Shown: positions 38,176 to 48,400 of the stretch, in pieces
How positions within the stretch are numbered: position 1 is the first letter of the stretch
How the letters are laid out: every line of letters starts with the position of its first letter
Translations under genes and position numbers: made by a program
The notes under the pieces: generated by a model
The model's database searches: none
Told to the model about the DNA's origin: nothing
The model's input: only the letters and a program-made list of their open reading frames with translations
Source: Pelagomonas calceolata
Lineage: Eukaryota > Sar > Pelagophyceae > Pelagomonadales > Pelagomonadaceae
Direction of reading: 5' to 3'
DNA: 64,000 nucleotides
NCBI GenBank assembly: GCA_918797485.1
Contig: CAKKNE010000004.1
Coordinates: 2,046,001-2,110,000, forward strand

Positions 38176-39000
38176 TTACTCCTCCTCCGACCGACGCGCC
38201 CGGGCGGCGCGAGTCCTCGTGGCCACCCCCGACGACGCCTCGCGGGCGCGGAGCGCGCCTCGCGCGTCTCGAAATCCTTTCTCAATCTGTAATGTGGCCG
38301 GATGCGCGCCACCGAACACACGCCGCGCGGTCCGTTCCACATCCTCCAGCGTCGCCACGGCCTCGCGGAGATCGTCGAGTGTTGCTCCGTCGTCCGTGTA
38401 GAGCACCTCGGCGTAAGTCCACCTCATCCTGAGCGTGAGATGATCATCCTGTCCCAGAACGCGTCGCGCCACTGGCATAGATTTGCGCAACAGTGCCTTG
38501 GCTTCTTCGAAGCGCCGCAGGTCACCAAGAGACATTGCGTAGTTGTTGGCTTCTAGGAGCGTTTCTCTATCTTCTTCGCCCCAGATATCCGAAGTTCTAG
38601 AGTATAGGTCTTCTCGCATATGCATTGACTCTTCTTCCCGTCCAAGTAATTCATACGTGTTCGCGAGATTGCTCTGCACGACGACAATTTGGTAATCTGG
38701 TGCGCCAAGGCGCCGCAGCATAGCCAACTCGGCCTCTCTCACGGACAACGCGTCCTCGAAGTGGGATGCAGCGTATAAACCGTTCCCAAGCGTCGTCATC
38801 GCGCGGCCCAGAGTTTCATCCGCTTCGGGCCGTCCCACGTAGGTCTTCCAGCACGCCCATCCGAGCGCGCAGATTACTGTGCCGTGATATTCTTGCTCGC
38901 ACAGACGGCACGTGTCCCACCGCTCAAAGCATTGCTCTCCGCCGCGCTCGACCGCGACCTCCGCCTGCCGCGCCAGACAGGCAACGTGCGCGACGACGCG
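38176..39000 (-). pseudogene. C-terminal half of a MYND-RINGv-TPR gene
   Basis: Reading from about 39000 leftward, the frame encodes AHVACLARQAEVA, then WDTCRLCEQEYHGTVICALG (second half of the RING-CH domain), then the kinesin-light-chain-like TPRs to a stop at 38176. It aligns by eye with the intact gene at 3220-4380 over its C-terminal 270 residues (for example KSMPVARRVLG and RVFGGAHPAT in both). The MYND finger and first half of the RING-CH domain are absent, and upstream sequence loses similarity at about 39000. The missing half is found at 44986-45270 on the same strand. An internal ATG (MTTLGNGLYAASHFEDAL) could still yield a TPR-only protein. Confidence 0.7.
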
Positions 39001-39229
39001 TGGTGCAACGACGTCTCGGCGGCGCTCACACCGCTCACACTACTTCCTTGTGCGGGCGCGGGTGCCGGCCGGTAGGCGGCCAATAAGGTGAGTGTTTGAA
39101 AGTAGAGCGCAATTGCGCATGCGCAGAGCTGCATACGAGCGCGCGCTGGGCACCGCGGCCAGCAGCATCGATAACGCTCTCCCGCGAGCATCGCCTGGCC
39201 GCCGCCGCCGCCGCAATTGGCGCAGCAGC

Positions 39230-39865
39230 ATGGCCGAGCAGCGCGCCGCCGCGCTCGCAGCGCAAGCAGCGGCGCCCGAGCCGCAAGGCTGCTTCTCCGC
39301 GTGGAAGCTGGGAGTTGGTCCCTACAACGCGGCTCTGGTCGTCTTTGGAGTGTTCGTCGTCCAGTTTTGGTTGAATGGCAGCTGGGCCCAGTCCGCCGTC
39401 CTCGCGGCGGCTACCTATGCTCTCAGCGAAGGGAAGCTCCTGGAGCCTCTACGCTTCGCGTGGGTCGGCTTCACGCTCAGCGTCATCCTCGGGATCTATT
39501 ACAAATTCAAGCCGTTCTGCTACTGGTTGTATACCGACGTGGTCGTCAAACCGGTCAGAGATGGATTTTCCGAGATGGACAAGGACCCGCAGCTCGAAGC
39601 TGCCGTCGTCGTCTCGCTCTGTCTCGTCTGCCTGTTATCAGTGAGCTTCGCTCGTGATGGTCCCATCTCCAAGAATCTCGCGGACGTCCTCGGCCGCCTC
39701 GTGACATTCGAGGCCGCAGCGCCGCAGCGAAACGAGCCCAACATCTACATCAATGGCGTGCGCGGCCTCTGCTTGTGGTTGTCGAACTACTGGCGGAGCC
39801 AGAACATGCGGGGCCGCCTGCGCTGGGTGCTCGTCGGAGGCGTCCAAGGCGCCGGCGCGGAGTGA
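39230..39865 (+). CDS. Small multi-pass membrane protein, family not recognised
   Basis: A 211-residue protein; the ATG at 39230 (gcATGgcc) gives MAEQRAAAL, and the open frame further upstream lacks an ATG in good context. Hydrophobic stretches are at about 30-48 (YNAALVVFGVFVVQFWL), 52-66, 76-95 (FAWVGFTLSVILGIYYKF) and 123-138 (AAVVVSLCLVCLLSVS). This layout of paired hydrophobic segments followed by an amphipathic tail is reticulon-like, but no reticulon signature is clear. No signal peptide. It lies between the two halves of the split MYND-RINGv-TPR gene. Confidence 0.7.
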   Translation: MAEQRAAALAAQAAAPEPQGCFSAWKLGVGPYNAALVVFGVFVVQFWLNGSWAQSAVLAAATYALSEGKLLEPLRFAWVGFTLSVILGIYYKFKPFCYWLYTDVVVKPVRDGFSEMDKDPQLEAAVVVSLCLVCLLSVSFARDGPISKNLADVLGRLVTFEAAAPQRNEPNIYINGVRGLCLWLSNYWRSQNMRGRLRWVLVGGVQGAGAE

Positions 39866-41529
39866 ATGAGTCTGTTCGCACTCGTCGCGCCCCCCCCCCC
39901 TCGCTCCATTCGCCCTGTGTAAATGAGCTACTGTAATATCCGCCGCTACTCCGTCGACCGCTCGTCCGCGAATTACAGTTCGGCGGCGCCGCGCCGCTCC
40001 GGGTACTCCTACCGACCGCGACCCGTGGGAGGACGTCACCCGGCCGTGCAACGCCAACGATGCGGCCGTCCTCGTGGTTCCGTGGCCCGCGCCGTCGCTC
40101 TCCACTGCAAGTCAACCGCCCCTGGTGCCGCAACTGTACAGAAAGAGCCGTACAGTCGTACTCTCCCGGGCGATAGACCTTCCTCGTTTCGCCGGGCGGG
40201 CCGCTCCAGGCCCCGGGCGGGCCGGCCCAGGCCAGCGCTCCATCCGGATGGAACGACGGCTTGTCCCCGGCCTGGTGCGCGACGTCGGCGCCTCACCAAA
40301 GGCAGCGCGCTCTCGACAACGCATCGCTCGCTCGCCGCCGCCTGCAGCGCTGCCCGACGCCAGCGATGGCGGGGAGCTGCTGCCCCTCCACAAGACAGCT
40401 ACTGAGACGCGGCGCTGCCCGACGACGCGCGCGCGCCCATTCCTTTGACGGATGGACGACTGTATACGATCAAGACGGCCGACCTCGCGCGATGCCCGAC
40501 GAGCTTGTAGGGGCACCGGCGAACCGCTGCGCGCTTTTAAGGCAGCACGATGAACCGCCATACACACACTGCAGCCACAAAAACGCGCGGCGCGCGACGA
40601 GGGCGTCGCACACACACACTACCGACACACTACGAGCGCGACGCGACACGGCCGGCACGAGAGAAGCGGACGGCACACTTCAAATTTGTATGCGACCGCG
40701 CGCCTTCAAATTGCGCCGAGCCCGGATCGCGGCGCGGGCGACGGCACGGCCTTCAACTTGACGGCGACGGCGCGGCCTCGCGACGGCGGTACGGTGGCGG
40801 CCGTGTATACATGGAACTCACAATCGATGGACGCCGGCGTCCGGCCCAAAGGGGGTCTTCTACATAAAGGGCCTCCGTCCCGGGTGCGTGTGGCAATGCA
40901 GCGTCTAGTATTAGAGACGCAATCGCGCCCAGAAACAATCCATGCGCAGGTACAACGAGGGGTACTACCTCCTTGCATCTTGGGATTTTGGGAAGCTCTA
41001 AGCCACACCTAGTTGGACCACTGGGGCATCGCCTCGTCGGCAGCGGTCTGACGATCGGCGTCTGAGTACTATGTATACCTACAGTGATGTGGAAGCAATA
41101 CAACCGGACACAGTGATAGTGCGTTTTACGTGGTTAGTCATTTGTTGTCAAGGGACTGCGCTTCTGCATCGCCGTGCAGGGCTTCACGTGCGGCAGCGTC
41201 GATTCGATTATGAAGTGGTACATCATGTGGCGGCGTGTGCTGGACAAGTGGCGGTGGCCGCCACGAACTACTAGACATGTTCTCTACAAGTTCTGGCCCT
41301 ACTCCACGCCTCATCGTGGTGGTAGGTCGCCTCGTAGTACGAGTTCGGGCCCGAGCTGGTGTATTTTTTAGCGAAACGTGCGGGTTTTCAGCGATTTATT
41401 CATGCGACGCGGGGCCACGCGAAGCGATTCAGCGCTGATCTGTGGTTGTTTCTGACGTCGCTCCAGCGAGCTCTTATTACATCGCGACGTCTACCTCTCT
41501 ACAAAGCACACATACAGAGTCTCATAGAC
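39866..41529. other. Long gene-poor spacer
   Basis: 1.66 kb in which I find no supported gene, tRNA or known repeat. It starts with a run of about 12 C at 39890. Several overlapping short frames on both strands look like composition effects. An inverted repeat GCGTCTA...TAGAGACGC lies at about 40909. Such a gap is unusual in this compact window; a short-exon gene or an unrecognised RNA gene could be hidden in it. Confidence 0.5.
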
Positions 41530-44500
41530 ATGTCTCAGCAGAGGCAAAAAGCCGCACGGCGGCCCTACGAGTCATTCCCTTGGATTGGTACCCGTTTGCT
41601 CAGGTTCTTTTTCTTGTTTTATGGATCTGGTGTGGTGGTCCTGGGCGTCTGCGCGGCGAAGGCCGGCTTCGGCGCGGCGGCGGCCCACGTGCGGGCCTAC
41701 CAGCGCGCGCGCCAGCGGGCGAGGGATAGGGTTTGGACTGATGCGGGCGAGTACGGAAGCCGCTTCTGGACTGATGCGTGTGTGTTAGAACACCTCCGCG
41801 GCCGCAACTCCAAGCCCTCGCACCACGTGAGCGCGGTGCCGACTCGAGACATCTGCACGCTCAGTTACGTCGGCTACGCCCTCAAGGAGCCCCAGGCCAT
41901 GGCCTCGGCCAGCGCTACCTTAGAAGACTTTTTGTCAAACGGTACGGTGCTTTGCAGCCCGTTCGGCGACTGCGTCATCGTCCCCAGCCACGGCGCGAAC
42001 GGTGGCCTCGAAGGCAGCTGCGCGGTCACCTTCGTCGGCGAGCGCGCCGAGGCGCACCGCATAGAAGAGCGCGACGCCGTCGATCACGCCTGCATCTCCA
42101 ACCTCTCGCACTACAACGCGAGCTCGGGGCCGATTCGGGGCTCCGTCCTCAACGACGTCTGCAATCTCAGCGACGCGCGCTCCCTGGTCGGTTCCCACGT
42201 CGAGGAGTCCCAGGCCATGGTCTGGGTCAGCGCTACGGTGAATGCGTCGATGCCGTGGCTGAAGTTCGGTTCTCTGGCGGCGGCGTGCGCCGGGCCCCGC
42301 CGCGCGGTAGTACCGTTGCTTTTATCTACGTCGGTCAACGGTGTCAGTGCCGCCGACGACGAAAGATGGGTCACGACGGTACGCAGAAGGTTGGACGGGA
42401 TTGTTAGCCGTCTCGAGAGGGACGGAGGACCGCATCCCGGGGTTGAAGTAGTTGGAAAGTGCCTCAGGTGGTGGGAATCGTCCGCCGAGGAATCGTCCGG
42501 CGAGGACTACTACTTCATGAAGATCATTCATTATGATGAGACGTCCAAGATGCACGACTGTACGTATATTGACTGCTACGAGGACGGAGGGCACTGCTCT
42601 GAAGAATCCGAACGTATCGACCTCTCAAAGAACCCGGACATCATACCTTGCAAGGAAGAATATGTAGGCTTGACGATCAAGGTCTACGAGGGTATGTGCT
42701 CCGAGAATTATAAGGAGGGAAAGATAGTATTCTACGACGAGTCTACGGACGAGTTCGTCATGAAATTCCCGGACGACACGGAGGAACGTCATGTTCTAGA
42801 AGTGCACAGCATCCAGTTCTGCGACGTGCCGCGGGACATGGAGGTCTGCCCCTACGGCGCCGACGACCCCTGCGAGGGCGCGTGCGAGAACGACTGCAAG
42901 ATGGACGAGGTCGGCCAGACCTGCTCCGCGGAGGGCCCCGAGGATGATGGCGACGGCGACTGTACGATGAGCCTCTATAAGCCCGGCGACGCCGTCGAGG
43001 TGAAAGTTAACGGGAGGTACTACGCCGCGATTGTAAAAAGAGTGAGAGATTCAGACGGTCGTTTAGCAGTCTTTTACAAGGTGCCTTATCCCCCGCCGGG
43101 GAAGAACAGCGAGTCCGGCATCGAGCTGTCGCGCGTCCGGTGGCCTACTGATGGCGAGGATTGCTCCGAGGACAACGCCGAAGACGACCCCTACGAACGT
43201 GGTCACCGCGTCGAAGTGAAGGTCAACGAGGATTGGTTGCCGGGGAAGTTGGATCGCCAAAGGAAAGAAGGCACGTGGTATGTTATTTATGACGACGGCG
43301 ATACCGAGAGCGGTGTCCCCGAGTCGCGCATAAGAAGGGTTGATGATGAGGAGGAGGACCCCGTGGACCCCCTCGTCAACACTTGCGTTCTCACGGAGAC
43401 TAAAGAACTAGAAGCGACGAAGAAAGTACTCGAGGCGTTCAACGTGGTGCCGGACAAGACCGGGTTGGCTCATCTGATGGAGACGACGAACAAAGCCTTG
43501 ACGATCAAGCTCGAGAACCACGTCACGCTCTCGCGGGAGACGGACTGTTTTACGAAGATGCGGAGCGCTGCGCCCACGTTCATGATGTGGAAGCGCTGTA
43601 CGAAATGGGCTCTTCAGCGGTGTGCATGGTGGAAAAATCCGCGGTCCAATCCCGAAAATCAGAAAGCATCGGACAAGGTCGCCTTGCAATTATGTCCGCT
43701 TTACGAGAGCCTCGGCGTGACTAGTTTTCACGGCCGCGTCAAGGGCCCGTACAGGGTCGTCTCTCATGTGAGCGAGGGTAAACGAGTGCGCCACGGCCAG
43801 CTGACGAGTGTGAAGAAAGGTGCAGGTTGGCACCTCGGGACCGACATTACCTGCCTTATGTATAAGGGCGTACAGATGGCGGTGCGGCTGGACTACCTGG
43901 ATGAGTGGATCCCGGAGCGCTTCTCCTGCACGTTCGCGAAGTACAGCGCGACGCGCACGCTGGCCCTCAACTGGGCCGAGGGCTTCTTTGGGGACGAAGA
44001 GCTCTGCGACGCCTGTCAGTACCCGCGCGACGCGAAGGCGCGGAATTGGGATCTCCTACAAGCACCTTTAAAGAAGGGCGCCGTGATGTACGTGGGCGTC
44101 TCGGGGGCGCACTACATCAAGCACGCGCTCAAGAGAAACTCCGAGGGTTTGAATCCGCCCATGTTCATCGGCAAGGTGTTCGACGCGACGGACTACGACG
44201 CGTCGGACTGCTCCCTCAAAGACATTGCGCCGAAGGATCGCCGCGCGGACGCCGATTATTGGGAGAAGTTCGTTGCGCATCACCGCGTCGACGCGAAGCT
44301 CTACGAAGCCTTAGATGCAGCGGGGCAGATTCCCTCGTTGAAGACGAGCCGAGGGGCCGTGTCTCCGGTCTTCGAGTACAACCAGCTGGTGGTCCCGTTG
44401 GACGTCGGCAGAGGCCTCTCCCGCGGCACTACGGACGTGGCCAAGGGCGTCGAGATCGGGTTCGTCTTCAAAAAGGTCTTCTACGGGAACGAGCACACCT

Positions 44501-44904
44501 TCGAGAACCTGAAGAAGTGGGATCCCTCGTGGCAGATTACTAAGGACTTTTTGCGGTTGGCGGGCGTGGCGTCGTTCGACGAACTCACGTTAGCTCCGCT
44601 GCCGAAGAAGCCCGGGTACGTGATCGACTACGGGTTCCAAGGGATTCGCTGGCTGCCCGCGGGCCAGGTTGCGTCCTCGCCGGGAGGAGGGTTGCGTGTG
44701 AAGCGCAAGCGAGACGAGAAGGACGGCCGGGAGATGCGGTGCTACCGCGCGAACTGCCCGTACAAGAAGGCATGCGGTTCCGAATACCAGTGGTTATACT
44801 GCCCGCAGAACGGGGTCTGGAAGGACGACGCCGTGCTCGAGTCGAAAGAGTTCGGGGTGCAGTGCCCGAAGTGTCGGCGGGGGGGTTGCAAGTTCGTGCA
44901 GTAG
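41530..44904 (+). CDS. Large protein with Tudor/Agenet-like domains, unknown C-terminal half
   Basis: A 1124-residue protein from ATG 41530; the frame is open further upstream but only from a GTG. A hydrophobic segment at about 20-45 (FFFLFYGSGVVVLGVCAA) could be a membrane anchor. Residues about 100-260 contain two diverged units around DIC(T/N)LS and Q AMxxxSAT. Three Tudor/Agenet/MBT-like beta barrels follow in the middle (GLTIKVYEGM...EGKIVFYDESTDEFVMKFP; PGDAVEVKVNGRYYAAIVKRV; RGHRVEVKVNEDWLPGKLD...WYVIYDDGD). The last 450 residues are globular but unrecognised (WHLGTDITCLMYKGVQMAVRL, MYVGVSGAHYIKHAL). It ends in two C-x-C-type clusters (CYRANCPYKKAC, CPKCRRGGC) like a zinc ribbon. Similar Tudor-like repeats are common in stramenopile proteins of unknown role. 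Confidence 0.75.
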   Translation: MSQQRQKAARRPYESFPWIGTRLLRFFFLFYGSGVVVLGVCAAKAGFGAAAAHVRAYQRARQRARDRVWTDAGEYGSRFWTDACVLEHLRGRNSKPSHHVSAVPTRDICTLSYVGYALKEPQAMASASATLEDFLSNGTVLCSPFGDCVIVPSHGANGGLEGSCAVTFVGERAEAHRIEERDAVDHACISNLSHYNASSGPIRGSVLNDVCNLSDARSLVGSHVEESQAMVWVSATVNASMPWLKFGSLAAACAGPRRAVVPLLLSTSVNGVSAADDERWVTTVRRRLDGIVSRLERDGGPHPGVEVVGKCLRWWESSAEESSGEDYYFMKIIHYDETSKMHDCTYIDCYEDGGHCSEESERIDLSKNPDIIPCKEEYVGLTIKVYEGMCSENYKEGKIVFYDESTDEFVMKFPDDTEERHVLEVHSIQFCDVPRDMEVCPYGADDPCEGACENDCKMDEVGQTCSAEGPEDDGDGDCTMSLYKPGDAVEVKVNGRYYAAIVKRVRDSDGRLAVFYKVPYPPPGKNSESGIELSRVRWPTDGEDCSEDNAEDDPYERGHRVEVKVNEDWLPGKLDRQRKEGTWYVIYDDGDTESGVPESRIRRVDDEEEDPVDPLVNTCVLTETKELEATKKVLEAFNVVPDKTGLAHLMETTNKALTIKLENHVTLSRETDCFTKMRSAAPTFMMWKRCTKWALQRCAWWKNPRSNPENQKASDKVALQLCPLYESLGVTSFHGRVKGPYRVVSHVSEGKRVRHGQLTSVKKGAGWHLGTDITCLMYKGVQMAVRLDYLDEWIPERFSCTFAKYSATRTLALNWAEGFFGDEELCDACQYPRDAKARNWDLLQAPLKKGAVMYVGVSGAHYIKHALKRNSEGLNPPMFIGKVFDATDYDASDCSLKDIAPKDRRADADYWEKFVAHHRVDAKLYEALDAAGQIPSLKTSRGAVSPVFEYNQLVVPLDVGRGLSRGTTDVAKGVEIGFVFKKVFYGNEHTFENLKKWDPSWQITKDFLRLAGVASFDELTLAPLPKKPGYVIDYGFQGIRWLPAGQVASSPGGGLRVKRKRDEKDGREMRCYRANCPYKKACGSEYQWLYCPQNGVWKDDAVLESKEFGVQCPKCRRGGCKFVQ

Positions 44905-44985
44905 AGCATCACGGAGGCGCGAAGCGTAAGGGACCGAAGCCATCATTAGACTAAGTGGTGGGGAGAGAGGGAGTGGGGAGAAGCG

Positions 44986-45270
44986 TTCCTGCGAGCCGTC
45001 CTCCAGACAGATGTAGCACGTCTGGCCTTGCGTGTCGTTCGCGCACTCTTCGACGGCGTCCGCGACGGCCTCCTCGTATTCTTTGTTGGCGTGGTGTTGT
45101 TCCGCGCCGCCGCCGCTGGCTATTTCATCACACTCGTCGTCGTGGCCGCCGCGGTGCGCGTGGTAGCGGAGGCATCGATCACTGCAGTATCTTGTTTGAC
45201 AATTCACACAGTGCGCGGGGGCGTCGTGCTCGAGGGGCTTGGCGCAGGCCGCGCAGGTGGTCAAGATCAT
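44986..45270 (-). pseudogene. N-terminal half of a MYND-RINGv-TPR gene
   Basis: From ATG 45270 the frame encodes MILTTCAACAKPL...HCVNCQTRYCSDRC...HRGGHDDEC, a complete MYND finger parallel to that of the gene at 3220-4380. It continues with GGGAEQHHANKEYEEAV and the first half of a RING-CH domain, QTCYICLEDGSQE. Similarity then stops at about 44986. The frame runs on to 44794 only by overlapping, antisense, the end of the Tudor-like gene. The remainder of the gene type is at 38176-39000. A perfect 14-bp palindrome, CTAGATATATCTAG, lies at 45304-45317, 33 bp upstream of the ATG. Confidence 0.7.
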
Positions 45271-45436
45271 TTTTAATCTCTGTCGTGGTCCCGCGCGCAA
45301 AAGCTAGATATATCTAGATACTCGAGGCTGCCCAGGAAACCCGTTTTGTTTGGAACGGTGCGACGCCGTCGACGCCGTCGACGCGACTAGAACAACCGGA
45401 CGCTCACGGGAAAGAGACAACTACAGACAAACAAAA

Positions 45437-48400
45437 TTAAGCCGTCGCCAGCCCCGCCGCCTCGCGCACCTCCTGCTCCCGAGCCCGCGCCGCCGCCGCC
45501 TCCAGAGCTGGTAGCGCCGCGCGCGCCCCGGCCTCGTTGAAGAGCATGTACCGGTTGTCGCGCCGCTGATACAGCCCCGAGGCCTCGTCTCTATCGAACG
45601 CGTCGAGGGCGTCCTCGCGCCGATTGCGCGGTCGCGCCGGCACGCGGCCCCGTTCGCTCCGCAGGCAGTGCGCGAGCGCTCCGTCCCGCAGCCAGTCCTT
45701 GGACCGCGCGTGGGTACAGTACAACGCGACGCTCGCGTCCGTCGACAGTGAAGACCGCTGCCGCGCGAGCAACTCCGGATCCAAAGCTCGTGCATAGAAC
45801 GCGTGGGCCTCCCTTAGCTCTTCGAGTCGCTGCTCCACTTGGTGGACGACGCCCGGCGCATCGAGTGACGGCGCGTCCGTCTTCAGGGACGCGCACGGTC
45901 TTAGTGAAAGACGCTTGCGTAACGCGTCTCGATCCACGTCGTCCCTGGGCCGGTCGCCTTTCACAGGCCCGGCGAGGACCTCGACCTCGCCCAACACCGC
46001 GGCGCAGACGTCCCTCGCACTACAAGACTGGGGCAGTCCTTCATATTTACCACTCTCTAGTATCTTGGACACGCCCGCCGCCCTCGCGACTTCGAGCACC
46101 CCGGCGCAATCCGACGGTGTCAAATCGCGCTCCTTTAACGCCTCCGTGAAGTCTTCGTGAGCTCTTTCAGCTCGTCTCGACCGCGCCTCGGCGTCCACAT
46201 CACCACGTGAAGGCCGCTCCAGCAACCCGGGGTCCGCGGCTACGCGAGCGTACTCCCCATATTGCCTCTCGCCTCGAGCATCGACGTCGAACTGCAGCCT
46301 TCCCACGAAAGTAGAATCAGACTTGATGGACGCATCCAGCGCCGCCTTCGAGGCCGCCGCCTGCGCCTCCAAACCTTCCACCGTGACAGGCGTAGCACCG
46401 AACAGCACCCGCACCAACCGCTCAGCCTTCTGACACGGGTCGTCATCGTCCGATTCCTCCTCGATTTGCGACACGGGCGACGCCCGCTCCCGCAGATCGT
46501 CGTCGAGCTTCGGAGGCGTCTCTGGTACTTTTACCTCTTCCTCGATAGCTATCCCTTCATCGTCGTCGTCCTCGGGAATCGCCAGAGCCGCCACATTTGA
46601 CGAACCAAGCGCCAGGAAGCGCTTCTCCACCGTACCAGACGCGTCTAAGTCCGCCGCGAGCGGCACGGGCGTACTAGAATCAGCTTGTAGTATTTTGTCG
46701 AACTGCGTGAGCTTTGATGGTTGATGCACTCGTTCAAAACGGTGCTTCGAGGCCTCCTCCAAGTTCGACGATTCAGTACTTTGTAAAGATGCGTCATAGG
46801 CTTCGAGCGCGTCGCGCCACCACTTCGACAGCAAGTCGTCGCGCCGATGGCATCTTCGTACAACCCTCGCGCGAACATCACCCTTATCATCTTCCTCACT
46901 ATCAGATAACCAAGCATCCTTCTTCACGGCCATCGTCAGGAGACACCCTTCTTGCACTTTGACGTTGTGGAGGTAGTAATCACTATCGAGGTCCCATAGG
47001 GGTATATCTTCTTCTGAGGGAGTAAACGTCCCCAGGAACACGTTGATGGCGTCCTGCTTCAATCTATCGGTAAACGCGTTCGAGTAGTACCTTCTTATTG
47101 AGGTAAGCAACTCTTGGTGTTTGGGCACTACGGTCACAGATTCGCCTCGTCTTATGCCCGCGCGCTTGTGGGCTTCGCTCCCACCATACTGGAGCGAAAG
47201 AGCATCTCCCACAGCGGAGTAGAGCTCCATGAGCACCAGCAACAACCGCGAACCCGGTTCTAAGGACGAGCCTCGGACAAATCCTAACGCATCAACACAT
47301 CTCGCGAGTGCCACAGCCCCAACAGCGAACTGCGCCACGTTCGTTCTGTCTAGGCAATCAATACAATTCGACCGCAGCACGCCTCGCTGGAGCTGGACCT
47401 TCGTGCCTTGACACTGGAAGAACCGCGTCTCGTCGAGCGTCCACGCGGCCACATCACTGAGAGCGTCCAGTACTGTCGGTTTCTTCGATCTAGAAGCCGC
47501 CGAGAAATCTAAAGCACAGTACCGCACTTTGGTCTCTGAAGGTAAACTCGTGTTCACACATTCAATAGCTCTCCGGAACTCCGCACTGACGACCGTCTCT
47601 CGGGCGCGCCGCTCCACATGCTTCGTCAAGTCCAAAACCATGCAGGGCCCGCCGTATCTCTCCAGTAAATCGGCAAAATGCTTTTGCGACGCCGTATAGG
47701 TAGGATCGACGCGATCCACAATGATCGGAGGCTTCGGTAACGTAACACTCGTCGCCTGCGTCCAGAAGATGGGGATGGATCCACGGACTTGGACATACGA
47801 AGCGAAGCCGCCGGCCCCATAACCCGGCGCGTGCGTGATCTGCTCGAGCTCCACATCATTTGCCACGTTTCCCGTATCCGACGCGCCGCGCTTCAGGTAT
47901 CGCGTCCCGGCGAAGTGTCGTGACCGGCGCGCGATCAGCGTCACGACGAGACTCCTCCCAAAGAGCGCGCAGGTCCGCTGCACGAATGCGCCATGTACTA
48001 ATGTGACGCACCACCGGCCCGCGGAGGAACCGAGGGCGTCTCGTAACTCTTTCACAAGTTTGTGGTTCCAGGCGTAACTGCTCCGTCGCGATGGTTCCAG
48101 AGGTGGTATATCGGAAGCCGGGTCCTGACTTGACAGAGGTGCTTGGGCATGCATCACGTGCTGCAGCGTCTGCGTGAGGTCATACGCGTAGGAGAAGTAG
48201 AAATCTTTTGAGAGATCCACGAATTGGAAGAGACTGACGTAGCGCTGCTCCGCGGTCTCGCGCTGCGTCGGGTTCAATCTGCGATTCGTCTCCGCGACGA
48301 AGGAGCGGATTAAGGAGCGATCGTCGGACTTCGTTGCTGCGGGTCGGATAGGTATCAATTCCGTGGCCTTGATGCCATAGATCGGGGCACCTCCAATTCT

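Noticed and set aside
45361-45390. CGACGCCGT repeats upstream of the FIG4 stop as an introner remnant
   Set aside because: Short trinucleotide-like repetition in a spacer; it lacks CGATGGCGT, splice sites and inverted ends.
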